Assembly (NCBI GenBank): GCA_945910005.1
Contig: CAMDTW010000641.1
Location: 749,001 to 813,000 of the forward strand
Direction: 5' to 3'
Source: Isoperla grammatica
Lineage: Eukaryota; Arthropoda; Insecta; Plecoptera; Perlodidae
Length of the DNA stretch: 64,000 nucleotides
The position numbers and the translations under genes were made by a program. Under the pieces are notes generated by a model. That model was not told where the DNA came from. It searched no databases and worked only from the letters and a program-made list of their open reading frames with translations. Within the stretch, counting starts at the first letter, position 1; every line of letters starts with the position of its first letter. Positions 38,261-52,826 of the stretch are shown in pieces.

Positions 38261-40789
38261 AACGCATGTTTTCTTGCTTGTGATGGTGACTGTAATTGAT
38301 AAACCCTGCGCTAAGTCAGTGACTTAGAAGCCACTACATTCAACATATCAGGACAACGCATGTTTCCTTGCTTGTGACGGTGACTGTACTTGATAAACCC
38401 TGCGCTAAGTCAGTGACATAGAAGCCACTACATGCAACATATCAGGACAACGCATGTTTCCTTGCTTGTGACGGTGACTGTACGTGATAAACCCTGCGCT
38501 AAGTCAGTGACATGAAAGCCACTACATGGAACGTATGAGGACAACGCATGTTTCCTTGCTTGTGACGGTGACTTTACTTGATAAACCCTGCGCTATGTCA
38601 GTGACATGAAAGCCACTACATGCAACATATCAGGACAACGCATGTTTCCTCGCTTGTGACGGTGACTGTACATGATAAACCCTGCGCTAAGTCAGTGACA
38701 TAGAAGCCACTACATGCAACATATCAGGACAACGCATGTTTCCTTGATTGTGACGGTCACTGTACTTGATAAACCCTGCGCTAAGTCAGTGACATAGAAG
38801 CTACTACATGCAACATATCAGGACAACGCATGTTTCCTCGCTTGTGACGGTGACTGTACTTGATAAACCCTGCGCTAAGTCAGTGACATGAAAGCCACTA
38901 CATGCAACGTATCAGGACAACGCATGTTTCCTTGCTTGTGACGGTGACTGTACTTGATAAACCCTGCGCTAAGTCAGTGACATAGAAGCCACTACATACA
39001 ACGTATATGGACAACTCATGTTTCCTTGCCTGTGACGGTGACGTTACTTGATAAACCCTGCGCTAAGTCAGTGACATGAAAGCCACTACATGCAACGTAT
39101 GAAGACAACTCATGTTTCCTTGCTTGTGACGGTGACTGTACTTGATAAACCCTGCGCTAAGTCAGTGACATGAAAGCCACTCCATACAACGTATATGGAC
39201 AACTCATTTTTCCTTGCTTGTGACGGTCACTGTACTTGATAAACCCTGCGCTAAGTCAGTAACATGAAAGCCACTACATGCAACGTATGAGGACAACTCA
39301 TGTTTCCTTGCTTGTGACGGTCACTGTACTTGATAAACCCTGCGCTTAGTCAGTGACATGAAAGCCACTACATGCAACGTATGAGGACAACGCATGTTTC
39401 CTTGCTTGTGACGGTGACTGTACTTGATAAACCCTGCGCTCAGTCAGTGAAATGAAAGCCACGACATGCAACGTATCAGGACACCGCATGTTTCCTTGCT
39501 TGTGACGGTGACTGTATTTGATAAACCTTTGACATAGAAGCCACTACATGCAACGTATCAGGACAACGCATGTTTCCTTGCTTGTGACGGTGACTGAACT
39601 TGATAAACCTTGCGCTAAGTCAGTGACATAGAAGCCACTACATGCAACGTATGAGGACAACGCATGTTTCCTTGCTTGTGACGGTGACTGTATTTGATAA
39701 ACCCTGCGCTAAGTCAGGGACATGAAAGCCACTACATGCAACGTATGAGGACAACGCATGTTTCCTTGCTTGTGACGGTGACTGTACTTGATAAACCCTG
39801 CGCTAAGTCAGTGACATAGAAGCCACTACATGCAAACTAACAGGACAACTCATGTTTTCTTGCTTGTAACGGTGACTGTACTTGATAAACCCTGCAAAAG
39901 TCAGTGACATAGAAGCCACTACATGCAACGTATCAGGACAACGCATGTTTCCTCGCTTGTGACGGTGACTGTACTTGATAAACCCTGCGCTAAGTCAGTG
40001 ACATAGAAGCCACTTCATGCAACATATCAGGACAACGCATGTTTTCTCTATTGTGACTGTGACTGTACTTGATAAACCCTGCGCTAAGTCAGTGACATAA
40101 AGCCAGTTCATGCAACATATCAGGACAACGCATGTTTCCTTGCTTGTGACGGTGACTGTACTTGATAAACCCTGCGCTAAGTCAGTGACATAGAAGCCAC
40201 TAAATGCAACGTATCAGAACAACGCATGTTTCCTTGCTTGTGACGGTGACTGTACTTTATAAACCCTGCGCTAAGTCAGTGACATAGAAGCCACTACATG
40301 CAACGTATGAGGACAACGCATGTTTCCTTGCTTGTGACGGTGACTGGACTTGATAAACCCTGCGCTAAGTCAGTGACATAGAAGCCACTACATTCACCAT
40401 ATCAGGACAACGCATGTTTCCTTGCTTGTGACGGTCACTGTACTTGATAAACCCTGCGCTATGTCAGTGACATGAAAGCCACTACATGGAACGTATGAGG
40501 ACAATGCATGTTTCCTTGCTTGTGACGGTGACGTTACTTGATAAACCCTGCGCTTAGTCAGTGACATGTAAGCCACTACATGCAACGTATGAGGACAACT
40601 CATGTTTCCTTGCTTGTGACGGTGACTGTACTTGATAAACCCTGCGCTAAGTCAGTGACATGAAAGCCACTACATGCAACGTATCAGGACAACGCATGAT
40701 TCCTTGCTTGTGACGGTGACGTTACTTGATAAACCCTGCGCTAAGTCAGGGACATGAAAGCCACTACATGCAACGTATCAGGACAACGC
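38261..40789. repeat. Higher-order block U, copy 1
   Basis: Ordered landmarks shared with 47.6-50.8, 53.3-55.7 and 60.0-63.1 kb: CATTCAACAT (38338), ACTCATTTTTCC (39215), ACTAACAGG (39836), CCAGTTCATGC and CATTCACCAT (40391). Offsets to the 49-50 kb copy are 9,997 to 10,008 bp, and a larger difference earlier (9,347 at CATTCAACAT) reflects about seven monomers fewer here. Copy 1 looks older or more rearranged than the later ones. Confidence 0.8.
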
Positions 40790-43731
40790 ATGTTTCCTTG
40801 CTTGTGACGGTGACTGTACTTGATAAACCCTGCGCTTAGTCAGTGACATGAAAGCCACTACATGCAACGTATAAGGACAACGCATGTTTTCTTGCTTGTG
40901 ACGGTGACTGTACTTGATAAACTCTGCGCTAAGTCAGTGACATGAAAGCCACTACATGCAACGTATCAGGACAACGCATGTTTTCTTGCTTGTGACGGTG
41001 ACTGTACTTGATAAACCCTGCGCTAAGTCAGTGACATAGAAGCCACTACATGCAACATATCAGGACAACGCATGTTGTCTTGCTTGTGACGGTCACTGTA
41101 CTTAAAAACCCTGCGCTAAGTCAGTGACATGAAAACCACTACATGCAACGTATGAGGACAACGCATGTTTCCTTGCTTGTGACGGTGACTGTACTTGTTA
41201 ACCCTGCGCTAAGTCAGTGACATAGAAGCCATTACATGCAACATATCAGGACAACGCATGTTTCCTCGCTTGTGACGGTGACTGTACTTGATAAACCCTG
41301 CGCTAAGTCAGTGACATAGAAGCCACTTCATGCAACATTGAGGACAACGCATGTTTCCTCTATTGTGACGGTGACTGTACTTGATAAACCCTGCGCTATG
41401 TCAGTGACATGAAAGCTACTACATGCAACATATCAGGACAACGCATGTTTTCCCGCTTGTGACGGTGACTGTACTTTATAAACCCTGCGCTATGTCAGTG
41501 ACATGAAAGCAACTACATGCAACATATCAGGACAACGCATGTTTCCTCGCTTGTGACGGTGACTGTACTTGATAAACCCTGCGCTAAGTCAGTGACATAT
41601 AAGCCAGTACATGCAACATATCAGGACAACGCATGTTTCCTTGCTTGTGACGGTGACTGTACTTGATAAACCCTGCGCTAAGGCAGTGACATGAAAGCCA
41701 CTACATGCAACGTATGAGGACAACGCATGTTTCCTTGCTTGTGACGGTGACTGTACTTGATAAACCTTGCGCTCAGTCAGTGACATAGAAGCCACTTCAT
41801 GCAACGTATCAGGACAACGCATGTTTCCTTGCTTGTGACGGTGACTGTACTTGATAAACCTTTGAGATAGAAGCCACTACATGCAACGTATCAGGACAAC
41901 GCATGTTTCCTTGATTGTGACGGTGACTGTACTTGACAACCTTGCGCTAAGTCAGTAACATAGAAGCCACTACATGCAACGTATGAGGACAACGCATGTT
42001 TCCTTGCTTGTGACGGTGACTGTACTTGATAAACCCTGCGCTAAGTCAGTGACATGAAAGCCACTACATGCAACGTATGAGGACAACGCATGTTTCCTTG
42101 CTTGTGACGGTGACTGTACTTGATAAACCCTGCGCTAAGTTAGTGACATAGAAGCCACTACATGCAACATATCAGGACAACGCATGTTTTATCGCTTGTT
42201 ACGGTGACTGTACTTGATAAACCCTGCGCTAAGTCAGTGACATAGAAGCCACTACATGCAACATATCAGGACAACTCATGTTTCCTCTATTGTGACGGTG
42301 ACTGTACTTGATTAACCCTGCGCTAAGTCAGTGACATAGAAGCCACTACATGCAACGTATGAGGACAACGCATGTTTCCTTGCTTGTGACGGTGACTGTA
42401 CTTGATAAACCCTGCAAAAGTCAGTGACATAGAAGCCACTTGTGACGGTGACTGTACTTGATAAACCTTTGACATAGAAGCCACTACATGCAACTTATCA
42501 GAACAACGCATGTTTCCTTAATTGTGACGGTGACTGTACTTGATAAACCTTGCGCTAAGTCAGTGACATAGAAGCCACTACATGCAATGTATGAGGACAA
42601 CGCATGTTTCCTTGCTCGTGACGGTGACTGTACTTGATAAACCCTGCGCTTAGTCAGTGATATGAAAGCCACTACATGCAACGTATGAGGACAACGCATG
42701 TTTTCTTGCTTGTGACGGTGACTGTACTTGATAAACCCTGCGCTAAGTCACTGACATAGAAGCCACTACATGCAACATATCAGGACAACGCATGTTTTCT
42801 CGCTTGTGACGGTGACTGTACTTGATACACCCTGCGCTAAGTCAGTGACATAGAAGCCACTTCATGCAACATATCAGGACAACTCATGTTTCCTCTATTG
42901 TGACGGTGACTGTACTTGATTAACCCTGCGCTAAGTCAGTGACATAGAAGCCACTACATGCAACGTATGAGGACAACGCATGTTTCCTTGCTTGTGACGG
43001 TGACTGTACTTGATAAACCCTGCAAAAGTCAGTGACATAGAAGCCACTACAAGCAACGTATCAGGACAACGCATGTTTCCTCGCTTGTGACGGTGACTGT
43101 ACTTGATTAACCCTGCGCTAAGTCAGTGACATGAAAGCCACTACATGAAACGTATGAGGACATAGCATGTTTCCTTGGTTGTGACGGTGACTGTACTTGA
43201 GACACCCTGCGCTATGTCAGTGACATGAAAGCCACTACATGCAACATATCAGGACAACGCCTGTTTCCTCGCTTGTGACGGTGACTGTACATGATAAACC
43301 CTGCGCTAAGTCAGTGACATAGAAGCCACTACATGCAACATATCAGGACAACGCATGTTGTCTTGCTTGTGACGGTCACTGTACTTGATAAACCCTAGGC
43401 TAAGTCAGTGACATGAAAGCCACTTCATGCAACGTATGAGGACAACGCATGTTTCCTTGCTTGTGACGGTGACTGTACTTGATAAACCCTGCGCTAAGTC
43501 AGTGACATGAAAGCCACTACATGCAACGTATCAAAACAACGCATGTTTCCTTGCTTGTGACGGTGACTGTACTTGATAAAACCCTGCGCTAAGTCAGTGA
43601 CATAGAAGCCACTACATGCAACGTATAAGGACAATGCATGTTTCCTTGCTTGTGACGGTGACTGTACTTGATAAACCCTGCGCTAAGTCAGTGACATGAA
43701 AGCCACTACATGCAACGTATGAGGACAACGC
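40790..43731. repeat. 2,942 bp tandem higher-order repeat V, copy 1
   Basis: This block is repeated immediately at 43732-46673. Markers: CTTAAAAACCC (41101 against 44043), ACATTGAGGAC, the 56+82 bp pair (42391 against 45333), GATACACCC, CCTAGGC (about 43394 against 46336) and GTATCAAAAC. The unit is 31.3 monomers long because of the truncated monomers inside it. It combines U-type, Y-type and A-type segments. Confidence 0.9.
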
Positions 43732-46673
43732 ATGTTTCCTTGCTTGTGACGGTGACTGTACTTGATAAACCCTGCGCTTAGTCAGTGACATGAAAGCCAC
43801 TACATGCAACGTATAAGGACAACGCATGTTTTCTTGCTTGTGACGGTGACTGTACTTGATAAACCCTGCGCTAAGTCAGTGACATGAAAGCCACTACATG
43901 CAACGTATCAGGACAACGCATGTTTTCTTGCTTGTGACGGTGACTGTACTTGATAAACCCTTCGCTAAGTCAGTGACATAGAAGCCACTACATGCAACAT
44001 ATCAGGACAACGCATGTTGTCTTGCTTGTGACGGTCACTGTACTTAAAAACCCTGCGCTCAGTCAGTGACATGAAAGCCACTACATGCAACGTATGAGGA
44101 CAACGCATGTTTCCTTGCTTGTGACGGTGACTGTACTTGTTAACCCTGCGCTAAGTCAGTGACATAGAAGCCATTACATGCAACATATCAGGACAACGCA
44201 TGTTTCCTCGCTTGTGACGGTGACTGTACTTGATAAACCCTGCGCTAAGTCAGTGACATAGAAGCCACTTCATGCAACATTGAGGACAACGCATGTTTCC
44301 TCTATTGTGACGGTGACTGTACTTGATAAACCCTGCGCTATGTCAGTGACATGAAAGCTACTACATGCAACATATCAGGACAACGCATGTTTTCCCGCTT
44401 GTGACGGTGACTGTACTTTATAAACCCTGCGCTATGTCAGTGACATGAAAGCAACTACATGCAACATATCAGGACAACGCATGTTTCCTCGCTTGTGACG
44501 GTGACTGTACTTGATAAACCCTGCGCTAAGTCAGTGACATAGAAGCCAGTACATGCAACATATCAGGACAACGCATGTTTCCTTGCTTGTGACGGTGACT
44601 GTACTTGATAAACCCTGCGCTAAGGCAGTGACATGAAAGCCACTACATGCAACGTATGAGGACAACGCATGTTTCCTTGCTTGTGACGGTGACTGTACTT
44701 AATAAACCTTGCGCTAAGTCAGTGACATAGAAGCCACTTCATGCAACGTATCAGGACAACGCATGTTTCCTTGCTTGTGACGGTGAGTGTACTTGATAAA
44801 CCTTTGAGATAGAAGCCACTACATGCAACGTATCAGGACAACGCATGTTTCCTTGATTGTGACGGTGACTGTACTTGACAACCTTGCGCTAAGTCAGTGA
44901 CATAGAAGCCACTACATGCAACGTATGAGGACAACGCATGTTTCCTTGCTTGTGACGGTGACTGTACTTGATAAACCCTGCGCTAAGTCAGTGACATGAA
45001 AGCCACTACATGCAACGTATGAGGACAACGCATGTTTCTTTGCTTGTGACGGTGACTGTACTTGATAAACCCTGCGCTTAGTCAGTGACATAGAAGCCAC
45101 TACATGCAACATATCAGGACAACGCATGTTTTATCGCTTGTTACGGTGACTGTACTTGATAAACCCTGCGCTAAGTCAGTGACATAGAAGCCACTACATG
45201 CAACATATCAGGACAACTCATGTTTCCTCTATTGTGACGGTGACTGTACTTGATTAACCCTGCGCTAAGTCAGTGACATAGAAGCCACTACATGCAACGT
45301 ATGAGGACAACGCATGTTTCCTTGCTTGTGACGGTGACTGTACTTGATAAACCCTGCAAAAGTCAGTGACATAGAAGCCACTTGTGACGGTGACTGTACT
45401 TGATAAACCTTTGACATAGAAGCCACTACATGCAACTTATCAGAACAACGCATGTTTCCTTGATTGTGACGGTGACTGTACTTGATAAACCTTGCGCTAA
45501 GTCAGTGACATAGAAGCCACTACATGCAATGTATGAGGACAACGCATGTTTCCTTGCTCGTGACGGTGACTGTACTTGATAAACCCTGCGCTTAGTCAGT
45601 GATATGAAAGCCACTACATGCAACGTATGAGGACAACGCATGTTTTCTTGCTTGTGACGGTGACTGTACTTGATAAACCCTGCGCTAAGTCACTGACATA
45701 GAAGCCACTACATGCAACATATCAGGACAACGCATGTTTTCTCGCTTGTGACGGTGACTGTACTTGATACACCCTGCGCTAAGTCAGTGACATAGAAGCC
45801 ACTACATGCAACTCATCAGGACAACTCATGTTTCCTCTATTGTGACGGTGACTGTACTTGATTAACCCTGCGCTAAGTCATAGACATAGAAGCCACTACA
45901 TGCAACGTATGAGGAGAATGCATGTTTCCTTGCTTGTGACGGTGACTGTACTTGATAAACCCTGCAAAAGTCAGTGACATAGAAGCCACTACAAGCAACG
46001 TATCAGGACAACGCATGTTTCCTCGCTTGTGACGGTGACTGTACTTGATTAACCCTGCGCTAAGTCAGTGACATGAAAGCCACTACATGGAACGTATGAG
46101 GACATAGCATGTTTCCTTGCTTGTGACGGTGACTGTACTTGAGACACCCTGCGCTATGTCAGTGACATGAAAGCCACTACATGCAACATATCAGGACAAC
46201 GCCTGTTTCCTCGCTTGTGACGGTGACTGTACATGATAAACCCTGCGCTAAGTCAGTGACATAGAAGCCACTACATGCAACATATCAGGACAACGCATGT
46301 TGTCTTGCTTGTGACGGTCACTGTACTTGATAAACCCTAGGCTAAGTCAGTGACATGAAAGCCACTACATGCAACGTATGAGGACAACGCATGTTTCCTT
46401 GCTTGTGACGGTGACTGTACTTGATAAACCCTGCGCTAAGTCAGTGACATGAAAGCCACTACATGCAACGTATCAAAACAACGCATGTTTCCTTGCTTGT
46501 GACGGTGACTGTACTTGATAAAACCCTGCGCTAAGTCAGTGACATAGAAGCCACTACATGCAACGTATAAGGACAATGCATGTTTCCTTGCTTGTGACGG
46601 TGACTGTACTTGATAAACCCTGCGCTAAGTCAGTGACATGAAAGCCACTACATGCAACGTATGAGGACAACGC
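43732..46673. repeat. 2,942 bp tandem higher-order repeat V, copy 2
   Basis: This copy is collinear with 40790-43731 throughout. Differences noted: CATGGAACG here against CATGAAACG in copy 1 near 43147; TTGCTTG against TTGGTTG near 43176; and CTTAATAAACC here near 44698. After its end the array turns to the TCCTAGCTTG / CTTGGTAGCC order rather than a third copy. Confidence 0.9.
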
Positions 46674-48397
46674 ATGTTTCCTAGCTTGTGACGGTGACTG
46701 TACTTGATAAACCCTGCGCTAAGTCAGTGACTTGGTAGCCACGACATGCAACATATCAGGACTACTCATGTTTCTTTGCTTGTGACGGTCACTGTACTTG
46801 ATAAACCCTGCGCTAACTCAGTGACATGAAAGCCACTACATGCAACGTATGAGGACAACGCATGTTTCCTTGCTTGTGACGGTGACTTTACTTGATAAAC
46901 CCTGCGCTAAGTCAGTGACATGAAAGCCACTACATGCAACGTATGAGGACAACGCATGTTTCCTTGCTTGTGACGGTGACTGTACTTGATAAACCCTGCG
47001 CTAAGTCAGTGACATAGAAGCCACTACATGCAACATATCAGGACAACGCATGTTTCCTTGCTTGTGACGGTCACTGTTATTGATAAACCCTGCGCTAAGT
47101 CAGTGATATGAAAGCCACTACATGCAACGTATGAGGACAACTCATGTTTCCTTGCTTGTGACGGTGACGTTACTTGATAAACCCTGCGCTAAGTCAGTGA
47201 CATGAAAGCCACTACATGCAAAGTATCAGGACAACGCATGTTTCCTTGCTTGTGACGGTGACTGTACTTGATAAACCCTGCGCCAAGTCAGTGACATGAA
47301 AGCCACTACATGCAACGTATCAGCACAACGCATGTTTTCTTGCTTGTGACGGTGACTGTACTTGATAAACCCTGCGCTAAGTCAGTGACATGAAAGCCAC
47401 TACATGCAACGTATCAGGACAACGCATGTTTTCTTGCTTGTGACGGTGGCTGTACTATATAAACCCTGCGCTAAGTCAGTGACATGAAAGCAACTACATG
47501 CAACGTATCAGGACAACGCATGTTTTCTTGCTTGTGACGGTGACTGTACTTGATAAACCCTGCGCTAAGTCAGTGACATGAAAGCCACTTCATGCAACAT
47601 ATCAGGACAACGCATGTTTCCTTGCTTGTGATGGTGACTGTAATTGATAAACCCTGCGCTAAGTCAGTGACTTAGAAGCCACTACATTCAACATATCAGG
47701 ACAACGCATGTTTCCTTGCTTGTGACGGTGACTGTACTTGATAAACCCTGCGCTAAGTCAGTGACATAGAAGCCACTACATGCCACATATCAGGACAACG
47801 CATGTTTCCTTGCTTGTGACGGTGACTGTACGTGATAAACCCTGCGCTAAGTCAGTGACATGAAAGCCACTACATGGAACGTATGAGGACAACGCATGTT
47901 TCCTTGCTTGTGACGGTGACTTTACTTGATAAACCCTGCGCTATGGCAGTGACATGAAAGCCACTACATGCAACATATCAGGACAACGCATGTTTCCTCG
48001 CTTGTGACGGTGACTGTACATGATAAACCCTGCGCTAAGTCAGTGACATAGAAGCCACTACATGCAACATATCAGGACAACGCATGTTTCCTTGCTTGTG
48101 ACGGTCACTGTACTTGATAAACCCTGCGCTAAGTCAGTGACATAGAAGCTTCTACATGCAACATATCAGGACAACGCATGTTTCCTCGCTTGTGACGGTG
48201 ACTGTACTTGATACACCCTGCGCTAAGTCATTGCCATGAAAGCCACTACATGCAACGTATCAGGACAACGCATGTTTCCTTGCTTGTGACGGTGACTGTA
48301 CTTGATAAAACCCTGCGCTAAGTCAGTGACATAGAAGCCACTACATGCAACGTATGAGGACAACGCATGTTTCCTTGCTTGTGACGGTGACTGTACT
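46674..48397. repeat. Segment duplicated at 59.0-60.7 kb
   Basis: From about 46490 the array is collinear with 58832 onward at offset 12,342-12,343 bp: CTTGGTAGCC (46731 against 59073), a GGTCACTGTTATTG variant, the TATA-like marker (47445 against 59788), CATTCAACAT (47685) and AGCTTCTACATGC near 48147. The one-base change in offset comes from GACAAAACC near 59519. The order also resembles block A type copies at 30-32.8 kb. Confidence 0.85.
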
Positions 48398-51300
48398 TGA
48401 TAAACCCTGCGCTAAGTCAGTGACATGAAAGCCACTACATGCAACGTATGAGGACAACGCATGTTTCCTTGCTTGTGACGGTGACTGTACTTGATAAACC
48501 CTGCGCTACGTCAGTGACATGGAAGCCACGACATGCAACATATCAGGACTACTCATGTTTCCTTGCTTGTGACGGTCACTGTACTTAATAAACCCTGCGC
48601 TAAGTCATTGACATGAAAGCAACTACATGCAACGTATGAGGACAACGCATGTTTCCTTGCTTGTGACGGTGACTGTACTTGATAAACCCTGCGCTAAGTC
48701 AGTGACATGAAAGCCACTACATGCAACGTATCAGGACAACGCATGTTTTCTTGCTTGTGACGGTGACTTTACTTGATAAACCCTGCGCTAAGTCAGTGAC
48801 ATAGAAGCCACTACATGCAACATATCAGGACAACGCATGTTTCCTTGCTTGTGACGGTCACTGTACTTGATAAACCCTGCGCTAATTCAGTGACATGAAA
48901 GCCACTACATGCAACGTATCAGGACAACGCATGTTTCCTTGCTTGTGACGGTGACTGTACTTGATAAACCCTGCGCTAAGTCAGTGACATGAAAGCCACT
49001 ACATACAACGTATATGGACAACTCATGTTTCCTTGCCTGTGACGGTGACGTTACTTGATAAACCCTGCGCTAAGTCAGTGACATGAAAGCCACTACATGC
49101 AACGTATGAGGACAACTCATGTTTCCTTGCTTGTGACGGTGACTGTACTTGATAAACCCTGCGCTAAGTCAGTGACATGAAAGCCACTCCATACAACGTA
49201 TATGGACAACTCATTTTTCCTTGCTTGTGACGGTCACTGTACTTGATAAACCCTGCGCTAAGTCAGTGACATGAAAGCCACTACATGCAACGTATGAGGA
49301 CAACTCATGTTTCCTTGCTTGTGCCAGGTCACTGTACTTGATAAACCCTGCGCTAAGTCAGTGACATGAAAGCCACTACATGCAACGTATGAGGACAACG
49401 CATGTTTCCTTGCTTGTGACGGTGACTGTACTTGATAAACCCTGCGCCAAGTCAGTGAAATGAAAGCCACGACATGCAACGTATCAGGACAACGCATGTT
49501 TTCTTGCTTGTGACGGTGACTGTATTTGATAAACCTTTGACATAGAAGCCACTACATGCAACGTATCAGGACAACGCATGTTTCCTTGCTTGTGACGGTG
49601 ACTGAACTTGATAAACCTTGCGCTAAGTCAGTGACATAGAAGCCACTACATGCAACGTATGAGGACAACGCATGTTTCCTTGCTTGTGACGGTGACTGTA
49701 CTTGATAAACCCTGCGCTAAGTCAGTGACATGAAAGCCACTACATGCAACGTATGAGGACAACGCATGTTTCCTTGCTTGTGACCGTGACTGTACTTGAT
49801 AAACCCTGCGCTAAGTCAGTGACATAGAAGCCACTACATGCAAACTAACAGGACAACTCATGTTTCCTTGCTTGTAACGGTTACTGTACTTGATAAACCC
49901 TGCAAAAGTCAGTGACATAGAAGCCACTACATGCAACGTATCAGGACAACGCATGTTTCCTCGCTTGTGACGGTGACTGTACTTGATAAACCCTGCGCTA
50001 AGTCAGTGACATAGAAGCCACTTCATGCAACATATCAGGACAACGCATGTTGTCTCTATTGTGACTGTGAGTGTACTTGATAAACCCTGCGCTAAGTCAG
50101 TGACATAAAGCCAGTTCATGCAACATATCAGGACAACGCATGTTTCCTTGCTTGTGACGGTGACTGTACTTGATAAACCCTGCGCTAAGTCAGTGACATA
50201 GAAGCCACTAAATGCAACGTATCAGAACAACGCATGTTTCCTTGCTTGTGACGGTGACTGTACTTTATAAACCCTGCGCTAAGTCAGTGACATAGAAGCC
50301 ACTTTATGCAACGTATGAGGACAACGCATGTTTCCTTGCTTGTGACGGTGACTGGACTTGATAAACCCTGCGCTAAGTCAGTGACATAGAAGCCACTACA
50401 TTCACCATATCAGGACAACGCATGTTTCCTTGCTTGTGACGGTCACTGTACTTGATAAACCCTGCGCTATGTCAGTGACATGAAAGCCACTACATGGAAC
50501 GTATGAGGACAACGCATGTTTCCTTGCTTGTGACGGTGACGTTACTTGATAAACCCTGCGCTAAGTCAGTGACATGTAAGCCACTACATGCGACGTATGA
50601 GGACAACTCATGTTTCCTTGCTTGTGACGGTGACTGTACTTGATAAACCCTGCGCTAAGTCAGTGACATGAAAGCCAGTACATGCAACGTATCAGGACAA
50701 CGCATGATTCCTTGCTTGTGACGGTGACGTTACTTGATAAACCCTGCGCTAAGTCAGGGACATGAAAGCCACTACATGCAACGTATCAGGACAACGCATG
50801 TTTCCTTGCTTGTGACGGTGACTGTACTTGATAAACCCTGCGCTTAGTCAGTGACATAAAAGCCACTACATGCAACGTATAAGGACAACGCATGTTTTCT
50901 TGCTTGTGTCGGTGACTGTACTTGATAAACCCTGCGCTAAGTCAGTGACATGAAAGCCACTACATGCAACGTATCAGGACAACGCATGTTTTCTTGCTTG
51001 TGACGGTGACTGTACTTGATACCCTGCGCTAAGTCAGTGACATAGAAGCCACTACATGCAACATATCAGGACAACGCATGTTGTCTTGCTTGTGACGGTC
51101 ACTGTACTTAAAAACCCTGCGCTAAGTCAGTGACATGAAAGCCACTACATGCAACGTATGAGGACAACGCATGTTTCCTTGCTTGTGACAGTGACTGTAC
51201 TTGTTAACCCTGCGCTAAGTCAGTGACATAGAAGCCATTACATGCAACATATCAGGACAACGCATGTTTTCTCGCTTGTGACGGTGACTGTACTTGATAA

Positions 51301-52826
51301 ACCCTGCGCTAAGTCAGTGACATAGAAGCCACTTAATGCAACATTGAGGACAACGCATGTTTCCTCTATTGTGACGGTGACTGTACTTGATAAACCCTGC
51401 GCTATGTCAGTGACATGAAAGCTACTACATGCAACATATCAGGACAACGCATGTTTTCCCGCTTGTGACGGTGACTGTACTTTATAAACCCTGCGCTATG
51501 TCAGTGACATGAAAGCAACTACACGCAACATATCAGGACAACGCATGTTTCCTCGCTTGTGACGGTGACTGTACTTGATAAACCCTGCGCTAAGTCAGTG
51601 ACATAGAAGCCAGTACATGCAACATATCAGGACAACGCATGTTTCCTTGCTTGTGACGGTGACTGTACTTGATAAACCCTGCGCTAAGGCAGTGACATGA
51701 AAGCCACTACATGCAACGTGTGAGGACAACGCATGTTTCCTTGCTTGTGACGGTGACTGTACTTGATAAACCTTGCGCTAAGTCAGTGACATAGAAGCCA
51801 CTTCATGCAACGTATCAGGACAACGCATGTTTCCTTGCTTGTGACGGTGACTGTACTTGATAAACCTTTGAGATAGAAGCCACTACATGCAACGTATCAG
51901 GACAACGCATGTTTCCTTGATTGTGACGGTGACTGTACTTGACAACCTTGCGCTAAGTCAGTGACATAAAAGCCACTACATGCAACGTATGAGGACAACG
52001 CATGTTTCCTTGCTTGTGACGGTGACTGTACTTGATAAACCCTGCGCTAAGTCAGTGACATGAAAGCCACTACATGCAACGTATGAGGACAACGCATGTT
52101 TCCTTGCTTGTGACGGTGACTGTACTTGATAAACCCTGCGCTAAGTCAGTGACATAGAAGCCACTACATGCAACATATCAGGACAACGCATTTTTAATCG
52201 CTTGTTACGGTGACTGTACTTGATAAACCCTGCGCTAAGTCAGTGACATAGAAGCCACTACATGCAACATATCAGGACAACTCATGTTTCTTCTATTGTG
52301 ACGGTGACTGTACTTGATTAACCCTGCGCTAAGTCAGTGACATAGAAGCCACTACATGCAACGTATGAGGACAACGCATGTTTCCTTGCTTGTGACGGTG
52401 ACTGTACTTGATAAACCCTGCAAAAGTCAGTGACATAGAAGCCACTTGTGACGGTGACTGTATTTGATAAACCTTTGACATAGAAGCCACTACATGCAAC
52501 TTATCAGAACAACGCATGTTTCCTTGATTGTGACGGTGACTGTACTTGATAAACCTTGCGCTAAGTCAGTGACATAGAAGCCACTACATGCAATGTATGA
52601 GGACAACGCATGTTTCCTTGCTCGTGACGGTGACTGTACTTGATAAACCCTGCGCTTAGTCAGTGATATGAAAGCCACTACATGCAACGTATGAGGACAA
52701 CGCATGTTTTCTTGCTTGTGACGGTGACTGTACTTGATAAACCCTGCGCTAAGTCACTGACATAGAAGCCACTACATGCAACATATCAGGACAACGCATG
52801 TTTTCTCGCTTGTGACGGTGACTGTA
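48398..52826. repeat. 4.4 kb higher-order block W, copy 1
   Basis: This block is repeated at 53300-57728 (offset 4,901-4,903 bp) and largely at 60741-63365. Markers in order: GCTACGTCAG (48505), ACTCATTTTTCC (49212), ACTAACAGG (49844), CATTCACCAT (50399), CTTAAAAACCC (51107), CTTTGAGATAG (about 51865) and the 56+82 bp pair (52397). One odd monomer near 49322 has TTGTGCCAGGTC, an extra base that shifts the minus-strand frame. Homology to copy 2 ends near 52826, where GTACGTG replaces GATACACC. Confidence 0.9.
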
